Below are positions 35,932 through 44,042 of a stretch of 64,000 bases of DNA, one piece after another. The stretch is from Paracoccus maritimus (GTDB lineage: Bacteria; Pseudomonadota; Alphaproteobacteria; Rhodobacterales; Rhodobacteraceae): positions 248,001 through 312,000 of the forward strand of contig NZ_JANAVZ010000003.1 in assembly GCF_025195095.1 (NCBI RefSeq), in the 5' to 3' direction. The position numbers and the translations under genes were made by a program. Position 1 is the first letter of the stretch; the number at the start of each line of letters is the position of its first letter. The notes below the pieces were generated by a model. It was not told the DNA's origin. It saw only the letters and a list, made by a program, of their open reading frames with translations, and made no database searches.

Positions 35932-36828
35932 ATGACGACGAACGCCAGCCCCACACAAGGGGCAACCCCGCCTTTCGACCTGACCCCGCGCTCCGGCCAG
36001 ACCGACGCCGAAATTGCAGCGTGGATGAAGTGGAAATTTCCTGACGGCATCACACCCATGTCTGCGCGCATCTACTGGGGTGCGGTCATGAATACCAAGC
36101 CGCGCGACGAAGATTCGCCCGAGGGTCATGAATGGGTGAGTAGCCTAACCGAGTTCCAGAGGAAGATCGCTAAGACCGCGAGCCGCCAGAAGGAAGCGGA
36201 CCCGAAAGTTCAGGCCAAGCGCAAGGCCAAACGAAAGGCCGACAGGATCAAGCGCGCCGCCGATCCGAACTACCAGCCCGAATACCAGCAAGTCCTGGCC
36301 GCGAAGAAAGCGGCATACGCCGCCGAGATCGAGGCTAAGGAGGGGCGCGAGGTTCGCCCGTATGTTCATGGTCGGACGCTGACCGTAGCCGAGAGGAAGG
36401 CCGAGCGAAAGCGCGCCACGGACAAGGTTAACGCAGGCATTCGCGACGATCTGGCGTCCGGTCGGAACCCGTTCAGTATCGCGCCCTATGAAGATTTCCA
36501 CGCTGCGCAAAAGTCCAGTTGGGAAAAGATGATGGGCACCGCCACGCGGCAGTATCTCTGCGACCGACTGATTGCTAATGGCGAATTCAACATTGCCGAC
36601 GCCGATCTGGTGCGGGGCGTCCGCGCATTCTGCGCAAAGGTGGAATGGTGTAGCGACCAGCCCGACGATCACAGTGCCCGCGACCTGATCGGGCGCGCGG
36701 TGAACAGCCTGCGGGCCGCTGGTGCGATCAGCAAGAAAGGCGACGTGGTGTCGCTGCACCCCAAGGTCGAGGACGCGCAGGTGCAACTTGGGGTCAAAGA
36801 CAATCCGATTTGGAATTCATTCTCATAA
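35932..36828 (+). CDS. Unknown basic phage protein beside the iterons; candidate initiator or regulator
   Basis: 298 residues, not recognised. The middle (about 80-165) is very rich in Lys, Arg and Ala (VQAKRKAKRKADRIKRAA, TVAERKAERKRATDK) and is probably helical and DNA- or RNA-binding. The C-terminal ~110 residues look globular, with RDLIGRAVNSLRAAGAISKKGD resembling a winged-helix unit. No helicase, primase or polymerase motif is seen. The place directly after the iteron cluster is that of a replication initiator or autoregulator, but this is context only. The start ATG has only a weak ribosome site (ACGGAAAA). Confidence 0.6.
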   Translation: MTTNASPTQGATPPFDLTPRSGQTDAEIAAWMKWKFPDGITPMSARIYWGAVMNTKPRDEDSPEGHEWVSSLTEFQRKIAKTASRQKEADPKVQAKRKAKRKADRIKRAADPNYQPEYQQVLAAKKAAYAAEIEAKEGREVRPYVHGRTLTVAERKAERKRATDKVNAGIRDDLASGRNPFSIAPYEDFHAAQKSSWEKMMGTATRQYLCDRLIANGEFNIADADLVRGVRAFCAKVEWCSDQPDDHSARDLIGRAVNSLRAAGAISKKGDVVSLHPKVEDAQVQLGVKDNPIWNSFS

Positions 36829-36937
36829 GACCGCTATTGCGCGCGAATCCGGCATGAAGTATCCATCGGACGTTCGCATGACCTACGGTCATCCGTTCGT
36901 TTATGGGAAAGACCCCGCTGGCTGATTACCAGCACCG

Positions 36938-36975
36938 AGACCCCCGGCAGCCCTGCGCTGACCGGGGTTTCTCTT
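36938..36975 (+). terminator. Possible terminator after the unknown basic gene
   Basis: CCCCGG pairs with CCGGGG around a 14-base loop and is followed by TTTCTCTTT. The stem is short, so support is modest. Confidence 0.35.
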
Positions 36976-36999
36976 TGCCCGCGCCCTCCAAATGCCTGG

Positions 37000-37015
37000 A
37001 TGCCTAGCTAGGCAT
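37000..37015. promoter_or_regulatory. Perfect palindrome ATGCCTAGCTAGGCAT
   Basis: A 16 bp perfect palindrome ending seven bases before TTGACT, about 100 bp upstream of the 56-residue gene. A further half-site ATGCCT lies at 36992. It has the look of an operator for a dimeric repressor. Confidence 0.45.
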
Positions 37016-37114
37016 TTAGCTATTGACTTTCTGAAATTCGCATAACTTTTGCGCTTGCGCCTGATTCGCGGTCATGCGAATCTCTGGTGATCGAAACGCC
37101 AATTGAGAGACGAC

Positions 37115-37285
37115 ATGGCCGACAAAATTCTAATCGAGACCGCCGAGGGACTAGTCTTCGACCTGCTGTCCGCGAATGAGAACCTGACTATGGCCGAGCG
37201 CGAAAAGCTCGTCCGCGAGAACTTCGAGGATCTTATCGGCCTGTGGCGCGAGGCGAATGAATTGCCCGAGGCCGACGCGGCCTAA
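37115..37285 (+). CDS. Small acidic protein near attR
   Basis: 56 residues, acidic and helical (LSANENLTMAEREKLVREN, FEDLIGLWREANELPEADAA), no known family. The start ATG follows GAGAGACGAC. It stands alone between a palindromic operator-like site and a strong terminator, the layout of an independently expressed small regulatory or anti-host gene. It is too short to exclude a chance frame, but base and codon use fit coding sequence. Confidence 0.6.
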   Translation: MADKILIETAEGLVFDLLSANENLTMAEREKLVRENFEDLIGLWREANELPEADAA

Positions 37286-37421
37286 CCGAGATCGGGATGG
37301 CGCACCGAGCGGACCAACAGCCGCCAACGCGCTGGGGATCAGACGGCAAGTGCCCCGCTCTCACATCGCACAAAACCCCGTCACGGATGGCTGGCTTATC
37401 CTGGCTAGCGCGATCTGACAG

Positions 37422-37457
37422 AAGCCCTTCGGTGTTTAGCGCGCCGAGGGGCTTTTT
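37422..37457 (+). terminator. Rho-independent terminator at the right end of the element
   Basis: AAGCCCTTCGG and CCGAGGGGCTT form an 11 bp stem (one G-T pair) followed by TTT. It insulates the element from attR and the glutamine-synthetase-family gene beyond. Confidence 0.85.
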
Positions 37458-37569
37458 CATGTCTGGACTTGCCCGGCCGGGCAGACGTTGACGCAACGTC
37501 ACCCGGTCATTTTTCGGCTTGCTCCAATGTTACAAAACACCTCGTAAGTCATTGAATTATAATGAACAC

Positions 37570-37601
37570 TCAGCGGTTCAAATCCGTTATCACCCACCAT
37601 T
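37570..37601 (+). repeat. attR, 32 bp duplicate of the tRNA-Val 3' end
   Basis: Exact copy of 20061-20092. Only the T arm and acceptor part are present, so this is a tRNA fragment and not a functional gene. Beyond it flanking bases diverge. Confidence 0.93.
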
Positions 37602-37759
37602 TCCCCCTTGTGAGAAGCCGGGCGCAGCCAAGCCGTGTGCGCCCCGCCCGGCAATGTCACGGCCCGCGACATATCCTTGGCCGACCCCGCCATCATATGG
37701 ACAAGTTGGGTCCAGCGCGCGTCGTCGCGCCAGTGGATCAGGAAACCGCCGAACCCGCG

Positions 37760-39091
37760 CTAGACGGTGTCCAGATACAGTTCGACCGTTTCTTCATCCG
37801 ACAATTCGGCCATGTAGTGCAGCTCTTGCCGTTTGGTCATCAGATAGTTTTCGACCAGATGTTCAGGAAAGATGCGCCGGATCTCGGGACATTTGTCGAA
37901 GGCCTCGATCGCCGCGCCCCAATCGCCGGGCAGCTGCGCCAGTTGCTGGTCATAGGCGTTGCCCTTGAACGGGGCCGGCGCTTCCAGCCTGTCCTCGATC
38001 CCGTCCAACGCGGCCCCCAGGATCGCGGCGACGGTCAGGTACGGGTTCACGTCTCCGCCAGCCACCCGATGTTCGATGCGCCGCGCCTTGGGACCGGATG
38101 AAGGAATGCGGATCGCTGCGGTACGGTTCTCATAGGCCCACCCGATTCCGGTCGGCGCGTGGGCGTTCGGCACCAGCCTGTCATAGGAATTTTCGTGCGG
38201 AGCGAACAGCAGCGTCGATCCCGGCATCGCGCGCAGACATCCGGCGACGGCGTGACGCAGCGCCTCGGTGCCTTCCTCACCGCCATTGTCGAAGATGTTC
38301 TCGCCGTTCTTGGTCAGGACCGAGAAATGCATGTGCATCCCGTTCCCCGGCCACGCATCGTAGGGCTTGGCCATGAAGCTGGCCGCGAAACCGTAGGACC
38401 GCGCCACGCCTTTCACCAGCATCTTGAACAGCCAGGTGTCGTCGGCGGCCTTCAGCGGATCGGCCTGATGCATCAGGTTGATCTCGAACTGGCCCGGCCC
38501 GGCCTCGGAAATCGAGGTGTCGGCGGGAATGTCCATCATTTCGCACGCCTCATAGAGGGTCGAGAAGAACTGATCGAACGCATCCAGGGCGCGCAGGGAC
38601 AGAACCTCGCCCCCGGTGCGACGCTTGCCGGAACGTGGGCTGGGCGGAACGCGCAAGGTGCGCCCCGAATCGTCGATAAGGAAAAATTCCAGCTCGGTGG
38701 CGACCACGGCCTTCAGACCGGCCGCGTCATAGCGGTCCACGACACGGGCCAGAGCCTGGCGTGGATCGCCCTCGTAGGGGCGTCCATCGGGATGGAACAT
38801 CCACAAGGGCAGCAATCCGGTCGGTGCCTCCAGCCAGGGCATCGGCATGAAGCCGCGATCGGTGGGCATCAGCAGGCCGTCCGGATCGCCGGATTCGAAG
38901 ACCAGCGGGCTGTCTTCGATATCTTCGCCCCAGATATCCAGATTCATCACCGAGAAAGGAAATTTCGTGCCCTCTTCGAACAGCTTCTGCGCAAATCGCG
39001 CCGGCATCCGCTTGCCCCGGGCCACCCCATTCAGGTCGGCGGCGGCCACGCGGATCGTCTTGACGTCGGGATGCTCTCTCAGCCAGTCCAT
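37760..39091 (-). CDS. Glutamine-synthetase-family ligase (gamma-glutamylation type)
   Basis: 443-residue glutamine-synthetase fold enzyme, ATP-dependent ligation of glutamate to an amine. ATELEFFLID carries metal-binding Glu residues, GNGMHMHFSV the ammonia-site His block, and ENRTAAIRIPSSG the Arg of the glutamate site. The lack of the GlnA adenylylation loop and the location at the end of an amino-acid ABC operon point to a GlnA-like gamma-glutamyl-amine or -amino-acid synthetase (PuuA/GlnA3 type). The ATG directly follows the TAA of the upstream permease. It is the original neighbour of tRNA-Val across the inserted element. Confidence 0.85.
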   Translation of the reverse strand: MDWLREHPDVKTIRVAAADLNGVARGKRMPARFAQKLFEEGTKFPFSVMNLDIWGEDIEDSPLVFESGDPDGLLMPTDRGFMPMPWLEAPTGLLPLWMFHPDGRPYEGDPRQALARVVDRYDAAGLKAVVATELEFFLIDDSGRTLRVPPSPRSGKRRTGGEVLSLRALDAFDQFFSTLYEACEMMDIPADTSISEAGPGQFEINLMHQADPLKAADDTWLFKMLVKGVARSYGFAASFMAKPYDAWPGNGMHMHFSVLTKNGENIFDNGGEEGTEALRHAVAGCLRAMPGSTLLFAPHENSYDRLVPNAHAPTGIGWAYENRTAAIRIPSSGPKARRIEHRVAGGDVNPYLTVAAILGAALDGIEDRLEAPAPFKGNAYDQQLAQLPGDWGAAIEAFDKCPEIRRIFPEHLVENYLMTKRQELHYMAELSDEETVELYLDTV

Positions 39092-39916
39092 TTATCTCAC
39101 CAGTTGCGGGCGATATTTCAACCGCTTGACCGCGCCCGGAAGATGCTGGTTCAAGCGTCGGTTCACCATGCCGAACAGCCCGATCAGGATCAATGTGAAC
39201 AAGACGAAATATCCTGCCACGATCGGATAGGCCACGAACGGGTTGAAGGTCTTGTCGGCAAAGTAGGTCGCGTAATACAGGCTGTCGCCGCGCTGCTGGA
39301 AGGCCGGGAAACCGGAAAAGAACACCAGCGTCGTGGCGTGGAACAGGAAGATCGCCTCGTTGGTATAGGACGGCCAGGCAAGCCGCAGCATGGTGGGCCA
39401 GACTACCCGGCGGAACTTGGTCCAGCCTGCCAGCCCATAAGCATCTGCAGCCTCGAGATCGCCCTTGGGCACGGACATCAAGGCGCCATGAAAGATCTGG
39501 GCGGAATATGCCGTCGTGTTCAGGATCAGAACGATCAACGCCCCGGCCCAGGCCTTTGTCAGCCAGCTTGTCGCGACGGTCATCCCGAACACGTCGATCC
39601 CCGCGCGAGGCAGCAGAACCAGCGCCTCGTAGGCCAGAAAGAACTGGATGAACAGTGGGCTGCCGCGGAACAGGAAGATGAAGGCGTCGGCCGGCCTTCG
39701 CAGAAAAGCGTTACCGCTGGCCTTGGCCATCGCAATCCCGGTCGCGAAGAAGAAGCCGAAGAACAGCGCCAGGCTTGCGAAATACAGGTTCCAGATCAGC
39801 CCCGACCCGATCAGCGTGATCTGCTGGCAAAGGTCGAAATCCGTGCGCGGCAACAGGCGTTCGCCGATCCCGATCGACCGCAGCGCATAGTTGGTGATTG
39901 TCTCGGCGCAGGTCAT
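39092..39916 (-). CDS. Polar amino-acid ABC transporter permease
   Basis: 274-residue HisM/GltK-type inner-membrane subunit with about five hydrophobic helices and the EAA loop GALMSVPKGDLEAADAYGLAG (in parts), the site that contacts the ATPase. The ATG at 39916 overlaps the stop of the other permease by 4 bp; the longer upstream frame is antisense to it. Works with the second permease, binding protein and ATPase encoded upstream. Confidence 0.92.
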   Translation of the reverse strand: MTCAETITNYALRSIGIGERLLPRTDFDLCQQITLIGSGLIWNLYFASLALFFGFFFATGIAMAKASGNAFLRRPADAFIFLFRGSPLFIQFFLAYEALVLLPRAGIDVFGMTVATSWLTKAWAGALIVLILNTTAYSAQIFHGALMSVPKGDLEAADAYGLAGWTKFRRVVWPTMLRLAWPSYTNEAIFLFHATTLVFFSGFPAFQQRGDSLYYATYFADKTFNPFVAYPIVAGYFVLFTLILIGLFGMVNRRLNQHLPGAVKRLKYRPQLVR

Positions 39917-40791
39917 GCGGCCTCCTTGCGCATGGCCTCGCCACCCATCGTGGCTTGGCCCGCGGAAAGACGCCGCGTCAGTCGCGCGATGACCGTCTCG
40001 GAGATCCAGGTCATCAACAGATAGAAGACGAGAATCGCAAGAAAATAATAGATCCGCCAGTCGGGATGCGGATAGGTGAAGGCGCTGGTCTTGGCGCCGC
40101 CCAGCTCCCGCGCCCAATAGACGATGTCCTCGACCCCCAGCAGGAACAGAAGCGGCGTCGCCTTGATCAGGATCATCCAGAGATTGGAAAGGCCGGGGAT
40201 CGCATAGGTCCACATCTGCGGAATCAGCACCCGACGAGACACCTGACGCGCGTTCATCCCATAGGCTTCTGCTGTCTCAAGCTGGGCGCGCGGCACGGCC
40301 TGCATCGCGCCGTACAGCACATTCGCGGCGAACGCACCGAAGACGACGGCGAAGGCGACCACGGCAAGAGCGAAACCATAGGCTTCGTGGATCCATTGCG
40401 GGCTGGTCGACAGGGGCAGCTTGGCGGCGGCACAGACCACGAAATCGTTGCCCTGCCTGACCGGTGCATCACCGTCGCACAGATACTGGTGGCGCAGCCA
40501 TTCCAGCCCCTGATCCAGCGCGATGGGCACGAACAGGAAGAAGATGATGTCCGGAACCCCGCGCACCATCGAGGTGTACAGCCGCCCGAGCCAGCGCAGC
40601 GGCAAGATGCGGGACCGCGACGCCATCGCCCCGCCGAAGCCGAACAGCAGCGCCACGGGGGCCGTGATCGCCAGCAGCAGCAGCACGGTGCCGAAACTTG
40701 CGTAGAACAGCATGTGCTTGCCCGATGTCAGGTAGCACATCAGCCAGGGCACGCCCTCCAGCGCGGCGGGATCAGAACATTGCGACAGCAT
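39913..40791 (-). CDS. Polar amino-acid ABC transporter permease
   Basis: 292-residue HisQ/GltJ-type permease. Hydrophobic helices at about 25-50, 70-95, 150-175 and further, and EAA loop YGAMQAVPRAQLETAEAYGM. It has an unusual extracytoplasmic insertion of about 40 residues (LRHQYLCDGDAPVRQGND, with CAAA following) between helices. The ATG at 40791 is used; a GTG directly before it is possible. Confidence 0.92.
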   Translation of the reverse strand: MLSQCSDPAALEGVPWLMCYLTSGKHMLFYASFGTVLLLLAITAPVALLFGFGGAMASRSRILPLRWLGRLYTSMVRGVPDIIFFLFVPIALDQGLEWLRHQYLCDGDAPVRQGNDFVVCAAAKLPLSTSPQWIHEAYGFALAVVAFAVVFGAFAANVLYGAMQAVPRAQLETAEAYGMNARQVSRRVLIPQMWTYAIPGLSNLWMILIKATPLLFLLGVEDIVYWARELGGAKTSAFTYPHPDWRIYYFLAILVFYLLMTWISETVIARLTRRLSAGQATMGGEAMRKEAA

Positions 40792-40843
40792 CACAGGCTA
40801 CCCTTGGCCGTCGCGCGACGACCTGCGCGCGACGGCCGGGTTG

Positions 40844-41569
40844 TCATTCGTAGGTCTGCGCGTCTTCGCCGAACCACTTCTTGATCATGTCGTTCAGGCT
40901 GCCATCTTCCTTCATGGAGGAGATCACGCCGTCAAGCTTGTCGCGAAGCTCGGCATCCGACTGCCGCAGGCCGACCCCGATCCCGTTGCCCAGAACGACA
41001 TCTTCGCCGACCCAGACCAGTTCACCGCCCGATTCATTGACGAAGGGCGCAAGAAAGTCCTTGTCAGCCAGAACCGCGTCAGCCTCGCCATTGCGGACCG
41101 CAGCCAGCGTTTCGTCAGGGGTGGCGTATTCCAGCAAGGTCGCGCCGGTTTCGGCCACATGGCCCGCCTGGATCGTCCCGGTCTGTGCCGCAACGACGCC
41201 AGTTTCCACGTCCACATCGGGCGTCAGCCCGACATAGGCCGAAGGGACCGGCGGAATATAGTTCTGGGTGAACGCGATCACTTCTTCGCGTTCGGGGGTG
41301 ATGCTCATCCCGGCCATGATTGTGTCGTAGTTGCCCGACACAAGGTTCGGGATGATCGAATCCCAATCATTCGTGACCCAGGTGCAATCCAGTTCGGCGC
41401 GCGCACAGATTTCATCGCCCAGCTCGCGTTCGAACCCGTCCACCTCACCAGAATCGTTGATGAAGTTGTAGGGAGGATACGCGCCCTCGGTCCCAAGGCG
41501 AACGGTCTGGGAAATGCCGGCTCCGGCGGTCAGGCCCAGCACGGCGGCGGTAAGGATCAGTCTTTTCAT
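40844..41569 (-). CDS. Periplasmic amino-acid-binding protein of the ABC transporter
   Basis: 241-residue type II solute-binding protein. A signal peptide (MKRLILTAAVLGLTAGAGIS) is followed by VRLGTEGAYPPYNFINDSGEVDGFERELGDEICARA (in parts), the classic LAO/HisJ ligand-binding start, and the Arg/Asp ligands in MAGMSITPEREEVIAFTQNY. Two Cys (about 57 and 64) fit a disulfide as in HisJ. Basic or polar amino acids, possibly lysine/arginine/ornithine, are the likely ligands. Confidence 0.92.
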   Translation of the reverse strand: MKRLILTAAVLGLTAGAGISQTVRLGTEGAYPPYNFINDSGEVDGFERELGDEICARAELDCTWVTNDWDSIIPNLVSGNYDTIMAGMSITPEREEVIAFTQNYIPPVPSAYVGLTPDVDVETGVVAAQTGTIQAGHVAETGATLLEYATPDETLAAVRNGEADAVLADKDFLAPFVNESGGELVWVGEDVVLGNGIGVGLRQSDAELRDKLDGVISSMKEDGSLNDMIKKWFGEDAQTYE

Positions 41570-41635
41570 CTTTCATGCTCCTGTTGGTCGTCTTTTTTTG
41601 TTGGGGGTGCTTGTCTTGATCGTATGTCGGAATCC

Positions 41636-42436
41636 TCAGGCAGCCATCGTGGCGCTGAGGAACTGTTGCAGCCGCTCGCTTTGGGGATTGCCGAACAAGG
41701 TGTCTGGCGGACCTTCCTCGCAGATTACGCCCTGATGCAGAAACACGACGTGATCGCTGACATCCGCGGCCAGCCGCATGTCGTGGGTGACGATCAGCAT
41801 GGTCCGGTGTTCGCCCGCCAGATCCTTGATGACCTTGACCACCTCTTGCTGCAGTTCGGGGTCCAGGGCGCTGGTCGGCTCATCGAACAGCAGCGCGCGG
41901 GGCTGCATGCACAGGGCGCGCGCGATCGCCGCGCGCTGCTGCTGCCCACCCGACAACTGCGCGGGCCACGCCTCGCATTTGTCACCGATACCGACCTTGG
42001 CCAGCAGCGCGCGGGCGCGCTGTTCGACCTCGGCCCGGTCCTCGCCCAGCACGGTCACCGGCGCCTCCATGACGTTTTGCAGGATCGTCATGTGGGACCA
42101 CAGGTTGAACTGCTGGAACACCATCGACAGGTTCGTGCGGAACCGCGTCACCTGTGCGCGGTCAGCAGGATGCCGGTTCGCCCCCTGACCCTTCCAGCGC
42201 ACGGCCTCGCCATCGAACAGGATCTGGCCCTGCTGGCTGTTTTCCAGCAGGTTGCAGCAGCGTAACAAGGTGGACTTGCCCGATCCGGACGACCCGATCA
42301 GGCTGATGACGTTGCCGCGCGGCGCGGTCAGGGACACGCCCTTCAGAACCTCTAGCTGGCCATAGGCCTTGTGCAGGCCGGTGATCTGGATGACCGGGGC
42401 AGTTTCGTCAGTGGCTGTTTGCGTCTGGCTTTGCAT
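41636..42436 (-). CDS. Polar amino-acid ABC transporter ATPase
   Basis: 266-residue HisP/GlnQ-type ATPase: Walker A GSSGSGKST, Q-loop VFQQFNLWSHMT, signature LSGGQQQR, Walker B ALLFDEPTSALDP and H-loop VTHDM. The ATG at 42436 is preferred over a TTG at 42454, though neither has a good ribosome site. It heads the minus-strand operon that continues to the binding protein, two permeases and the glutamine-synthetase-family gene. Confidence 0.93.
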   Translation of the reverse strand: MQSQTQTATDETAPVIQITGLHKAYGQLEVLKGVSLTAPRGNVISLIGSSGSGKSTLLRCCNLLENSQQGQILFDGEAVRWKGQGANRHPADRAQVTRFRTNLSMVFQQFNLWSHMTILQNVMEAPVTVLGEDRAEVEQRARALLAKVGIGDKCEAWPAQLSGGQQQRAAIARALCMQPRALLFDEPTSALDPELQQEVVKVIKDLAGEHRTMLIVTHDMRLAADVSDHVVFLHQGVICEEGPPDTLFGNPQSERLQQFLSATMAA

Positions 42437-42517
42437 CCGTGCATTGGGCGACAATTGCGTGACGATTGCAACGGGTTCCGCGCAGCTTGCACACCGCCGA
42501 ACCGCGCTGACCTTGCG

Positions 42518-42769
42518 TCAGGCGATCTCGATCGAGTATTTTTCAATCACGGTGTTGGCCAGCAGCCCTTCGCACATGCGCGCGACTTCGGCCCGTGCAG
42601 CCTCGGGGTCGGTGGCCTCGAGGTCCAGCTCGATCAGCTTTCCCTGACGCACGCCGGATACGCCCGTATGACCCAGCCCCCCCAAGGCGTGGCGGATCGC
42701 CTCGCCCTGCGGGTCCAGAACGCCGTCTTTCAGCATGATGGTGACACGGGCCTTGAGAGGGGCTGTCAT
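42518..42769 (-). CDS. purS: Phosphoribosylformylglycinamidine synthase subunit PurS
   Basis: 83-residue subunit of the three-protein FGAM synthase. Sequence KARVTIMLKDGVLDPQGEAI and GVSGVRQGKLIELDLE are typical of PurS. The ATG at 42769 has GAAGGAAG upstream. It follows purC by 11 bp in a pur operon. purQ and purL are not next to it; the amino-acid ABC operon follows. Confidence 0.95.
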   Translation of the reverse strand: MTAPLKARVTIMLKDGVLDPQGEAIRHALGGLGHTGVSGVRQGKLIELDLEATDPEAARAEVARMCEGLLANTVIEKYSIEIA

Positions 42770-42780
42770 CGGGGCTTCCT

Positions 42781-43542
42781 TCAGTTGATCGCGGTCGGCT
42801 TGAGACTGGTGGTATTGGCGGGCATCAGGCCCAGACGTCGTGCCACCTCGGTATAGGCATCGGTCAGGTTGCCCAGATCGCGGCGGAACACGTCCTTGTC
42901 CAGTTTCTGGCCGGTCTTGACATCCCACAGTCGGCAGCTGTCGGGGCTGATCTCATCGGCGACGATCAAGCGCATGAAGTCATTGTCCCAGACGCGGCCG
43001 ATCTCGATCTTGAAGTCGATCAGCTTGATGCCGACACCGTAGAAGACGCCCGACAGGAAATCGTTCACGCGCAGCGCAAGCGACACCATATCGTCCAGAT
43101 CCTGCTGGCTCGCCCATCCGAAGGCGACGATGTACTCCTCGGACACCATCGGGTCGCCCAGCTCGTCGTTCTTGAAGCTGTATTCGACGATGGGGCGCGG
43201 CAGCATCGTGCCTTCTTCGATCCCCAGCCGCTTGGACAAGGAACCGGCGGCGAAATTGCGCACGATCACTTCAAGCGGGATGATCTCGACCTGACGGATC
43301 AGCTGCTCGCGCATGTTGATGCGGCGGATGAAGTGGTTGGGCACGCCGATATTCGTCAGCCCGTTCATGAAAAACTCGGACAGGCGGTTGTTCAGGACGC
43401 CCTTGCCTTCGATCGTGGCCCTCTTCTGGGCATTGAACGCGGTGGCATCATCCTTGAAATACTGCACCAGCGTGCCCGGCTCGGTGCCTTCATAAAGGAT
43501 CTTCGCCTTGCCTTCGTAAACTTTCTTGCGCCGCGGAGCCAT
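42781..43542 (-). CDS. purC: SAICAR synthetase
   Basis: 253-residue phosphoribosylaminoimidazole-succinocarboxamide synthase, joining CAIR and aspartate. [55 protein letters not shown] and [12 protein letters not shown] are characteristic. Upstream of purS. Confidence 0.97.
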   Translation of the reverse strand: MAPRRKKVYEGKAKILYEGTEPGTLVQYFKDDATAFNAQKRATIEGKGVLNNRLSEFFMNGLTNIGVPNHFIRRINMREQLIRQVEIIPLEVIVRNFAAGSLSKRLGIEEGTMLPRPIVEYSFKNDELGDPMVSEEYIVAFGWASQQDLDDMVSLALRVNDFLSGVFYGVGIKLIDFKIEIGRVWDNDFMRLIVADEISPDSCRLWDVKTGQKLDKDVFRRDLGNLTDAYTEVARRLGLMPANTTSLKPTAIN

Positions 43543-43669
43543 GACGGGCCATCCTTTCGCATCTGACTGCCATGGGCCTTAGCGCAGAACCGGACCAATG
43601 GGCAATACAGGGTTGCGGCAAAGCCATTCAGTGGGCATATCAATTCGCAACCGACACAGGAGGCCATGC

Positions 43670-43987
43670 ATGTCCCTTTTCGACGATCGCGAACGCGCCT
43701 ACGAGGCCAAGTTTGCCCACGACGCCGACCTGCGCTTCAAGGCCGAGGCACGGCGCAACCGCCTTCTTGGCGAATGGGCTGCCGAAATACTGGGCAAATC
43801 CGGCGAAGAGGCCCGCAGCTATGCCATGACCGTCGTCACCTCCGACTTCGAGGAAGCCGGCGACGAAGACGTCTTCCGCAAGCTTGCCGGCGATCTTGAA
43901 GGTCAGGTGGACGCCGCCGCGATCCGCGCCAAGATGGCCGAGATGATGACCGAGGCGCGCCGGCAGGTATTCAACGAAGCCAATTAG
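43670..43987 (+). CDS. F1-ATPase zeta subunit (DUF1476)
   Basis: 105-residue inhibitor of the F1FO-ATPase known from Paracoccus denitrificans and other alphaproteobacteria. Starts SLFDDRERAYEAKFAHDADLRFKAEARRN (in parts), the N-terminal inhibitory segment, followed by LLGEWAAEILG and SDFEEAGDEDVFRKL. The ATG at 43670 follows AGGAGG. It points to the Rhodobacterales. Divergent from purC. Confidence 0.93.
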   Translation: MSLFDDRERAYEAKFAHDADLRFKAEARRNRLLGEWAAEILGKSGEEARSYAMTVVTSDFEEAGDEDVFRKLAGDLEGQVDAAAIRAKMAEMMTEARRQVFNEAN

Positions 43988-44042
43988 GCAGCGACAGTGG
44001 GCGTTTCAGCGAAGCCCGCGCCATGAGCTAGCCCGCCCCCTG

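Larger units (their letters stand above)
20061..37601. mobile_element. 17.5 kb integrated HK97-type phage element (defective prophage or capsid-forming satellite)
   Basis: Bounded by a perfect 32 bp direct repeat of the tRNA-Val 3' end. Contents in order: integrase, portal, GTA-gp10-like protein, fused protease-capsid, two small morphogenesis proteins, HNH nuclease, a double-HTH protein, an AAA/nuclease cassette, gp6-, gp10-, DUF3168- and head-closure-type connectors, small and large terminase, tape measure, a gpM-like tail protein, an iteron-like region, an unknown basic protein and a 56-residue protein. Genes are all on one strand and mostly overlap, so the head operon looks intact. Tail tube, baseplate, fibre, lysis, repressor and recognisable replication genes are missing. 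Structural genes are high GC like the host; the AAA cassette is clearly AT-richer. Confidence 0.93.

Noticed and set aside
36854..36925. 23-codon frame MKYPSDVRMTYGHPFVYG after the unknown basic gene
   Set aside because: Very short, no ribosome-binding site and no second line of evidence.
20061..37601. Gene transfer agent interpretation
   Set aside because: Several proteins look GTA-like, but an integrase with perfect att repeats in tRNA-Val shows a mobile element, and the GTA gene order and late tail genes are absent.
37519..37968. Open frames running through attR into the glutamine-synthetase-family gene end
   Set aside because: They cross the att core and are antisense to a certain gene.
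38159..40024. Long plus-strand open frame over the ABC operon and glutamine-synthetase-family gene
   Set aside because: Antisense shadow of genes with clear family motifs on the minus strand.
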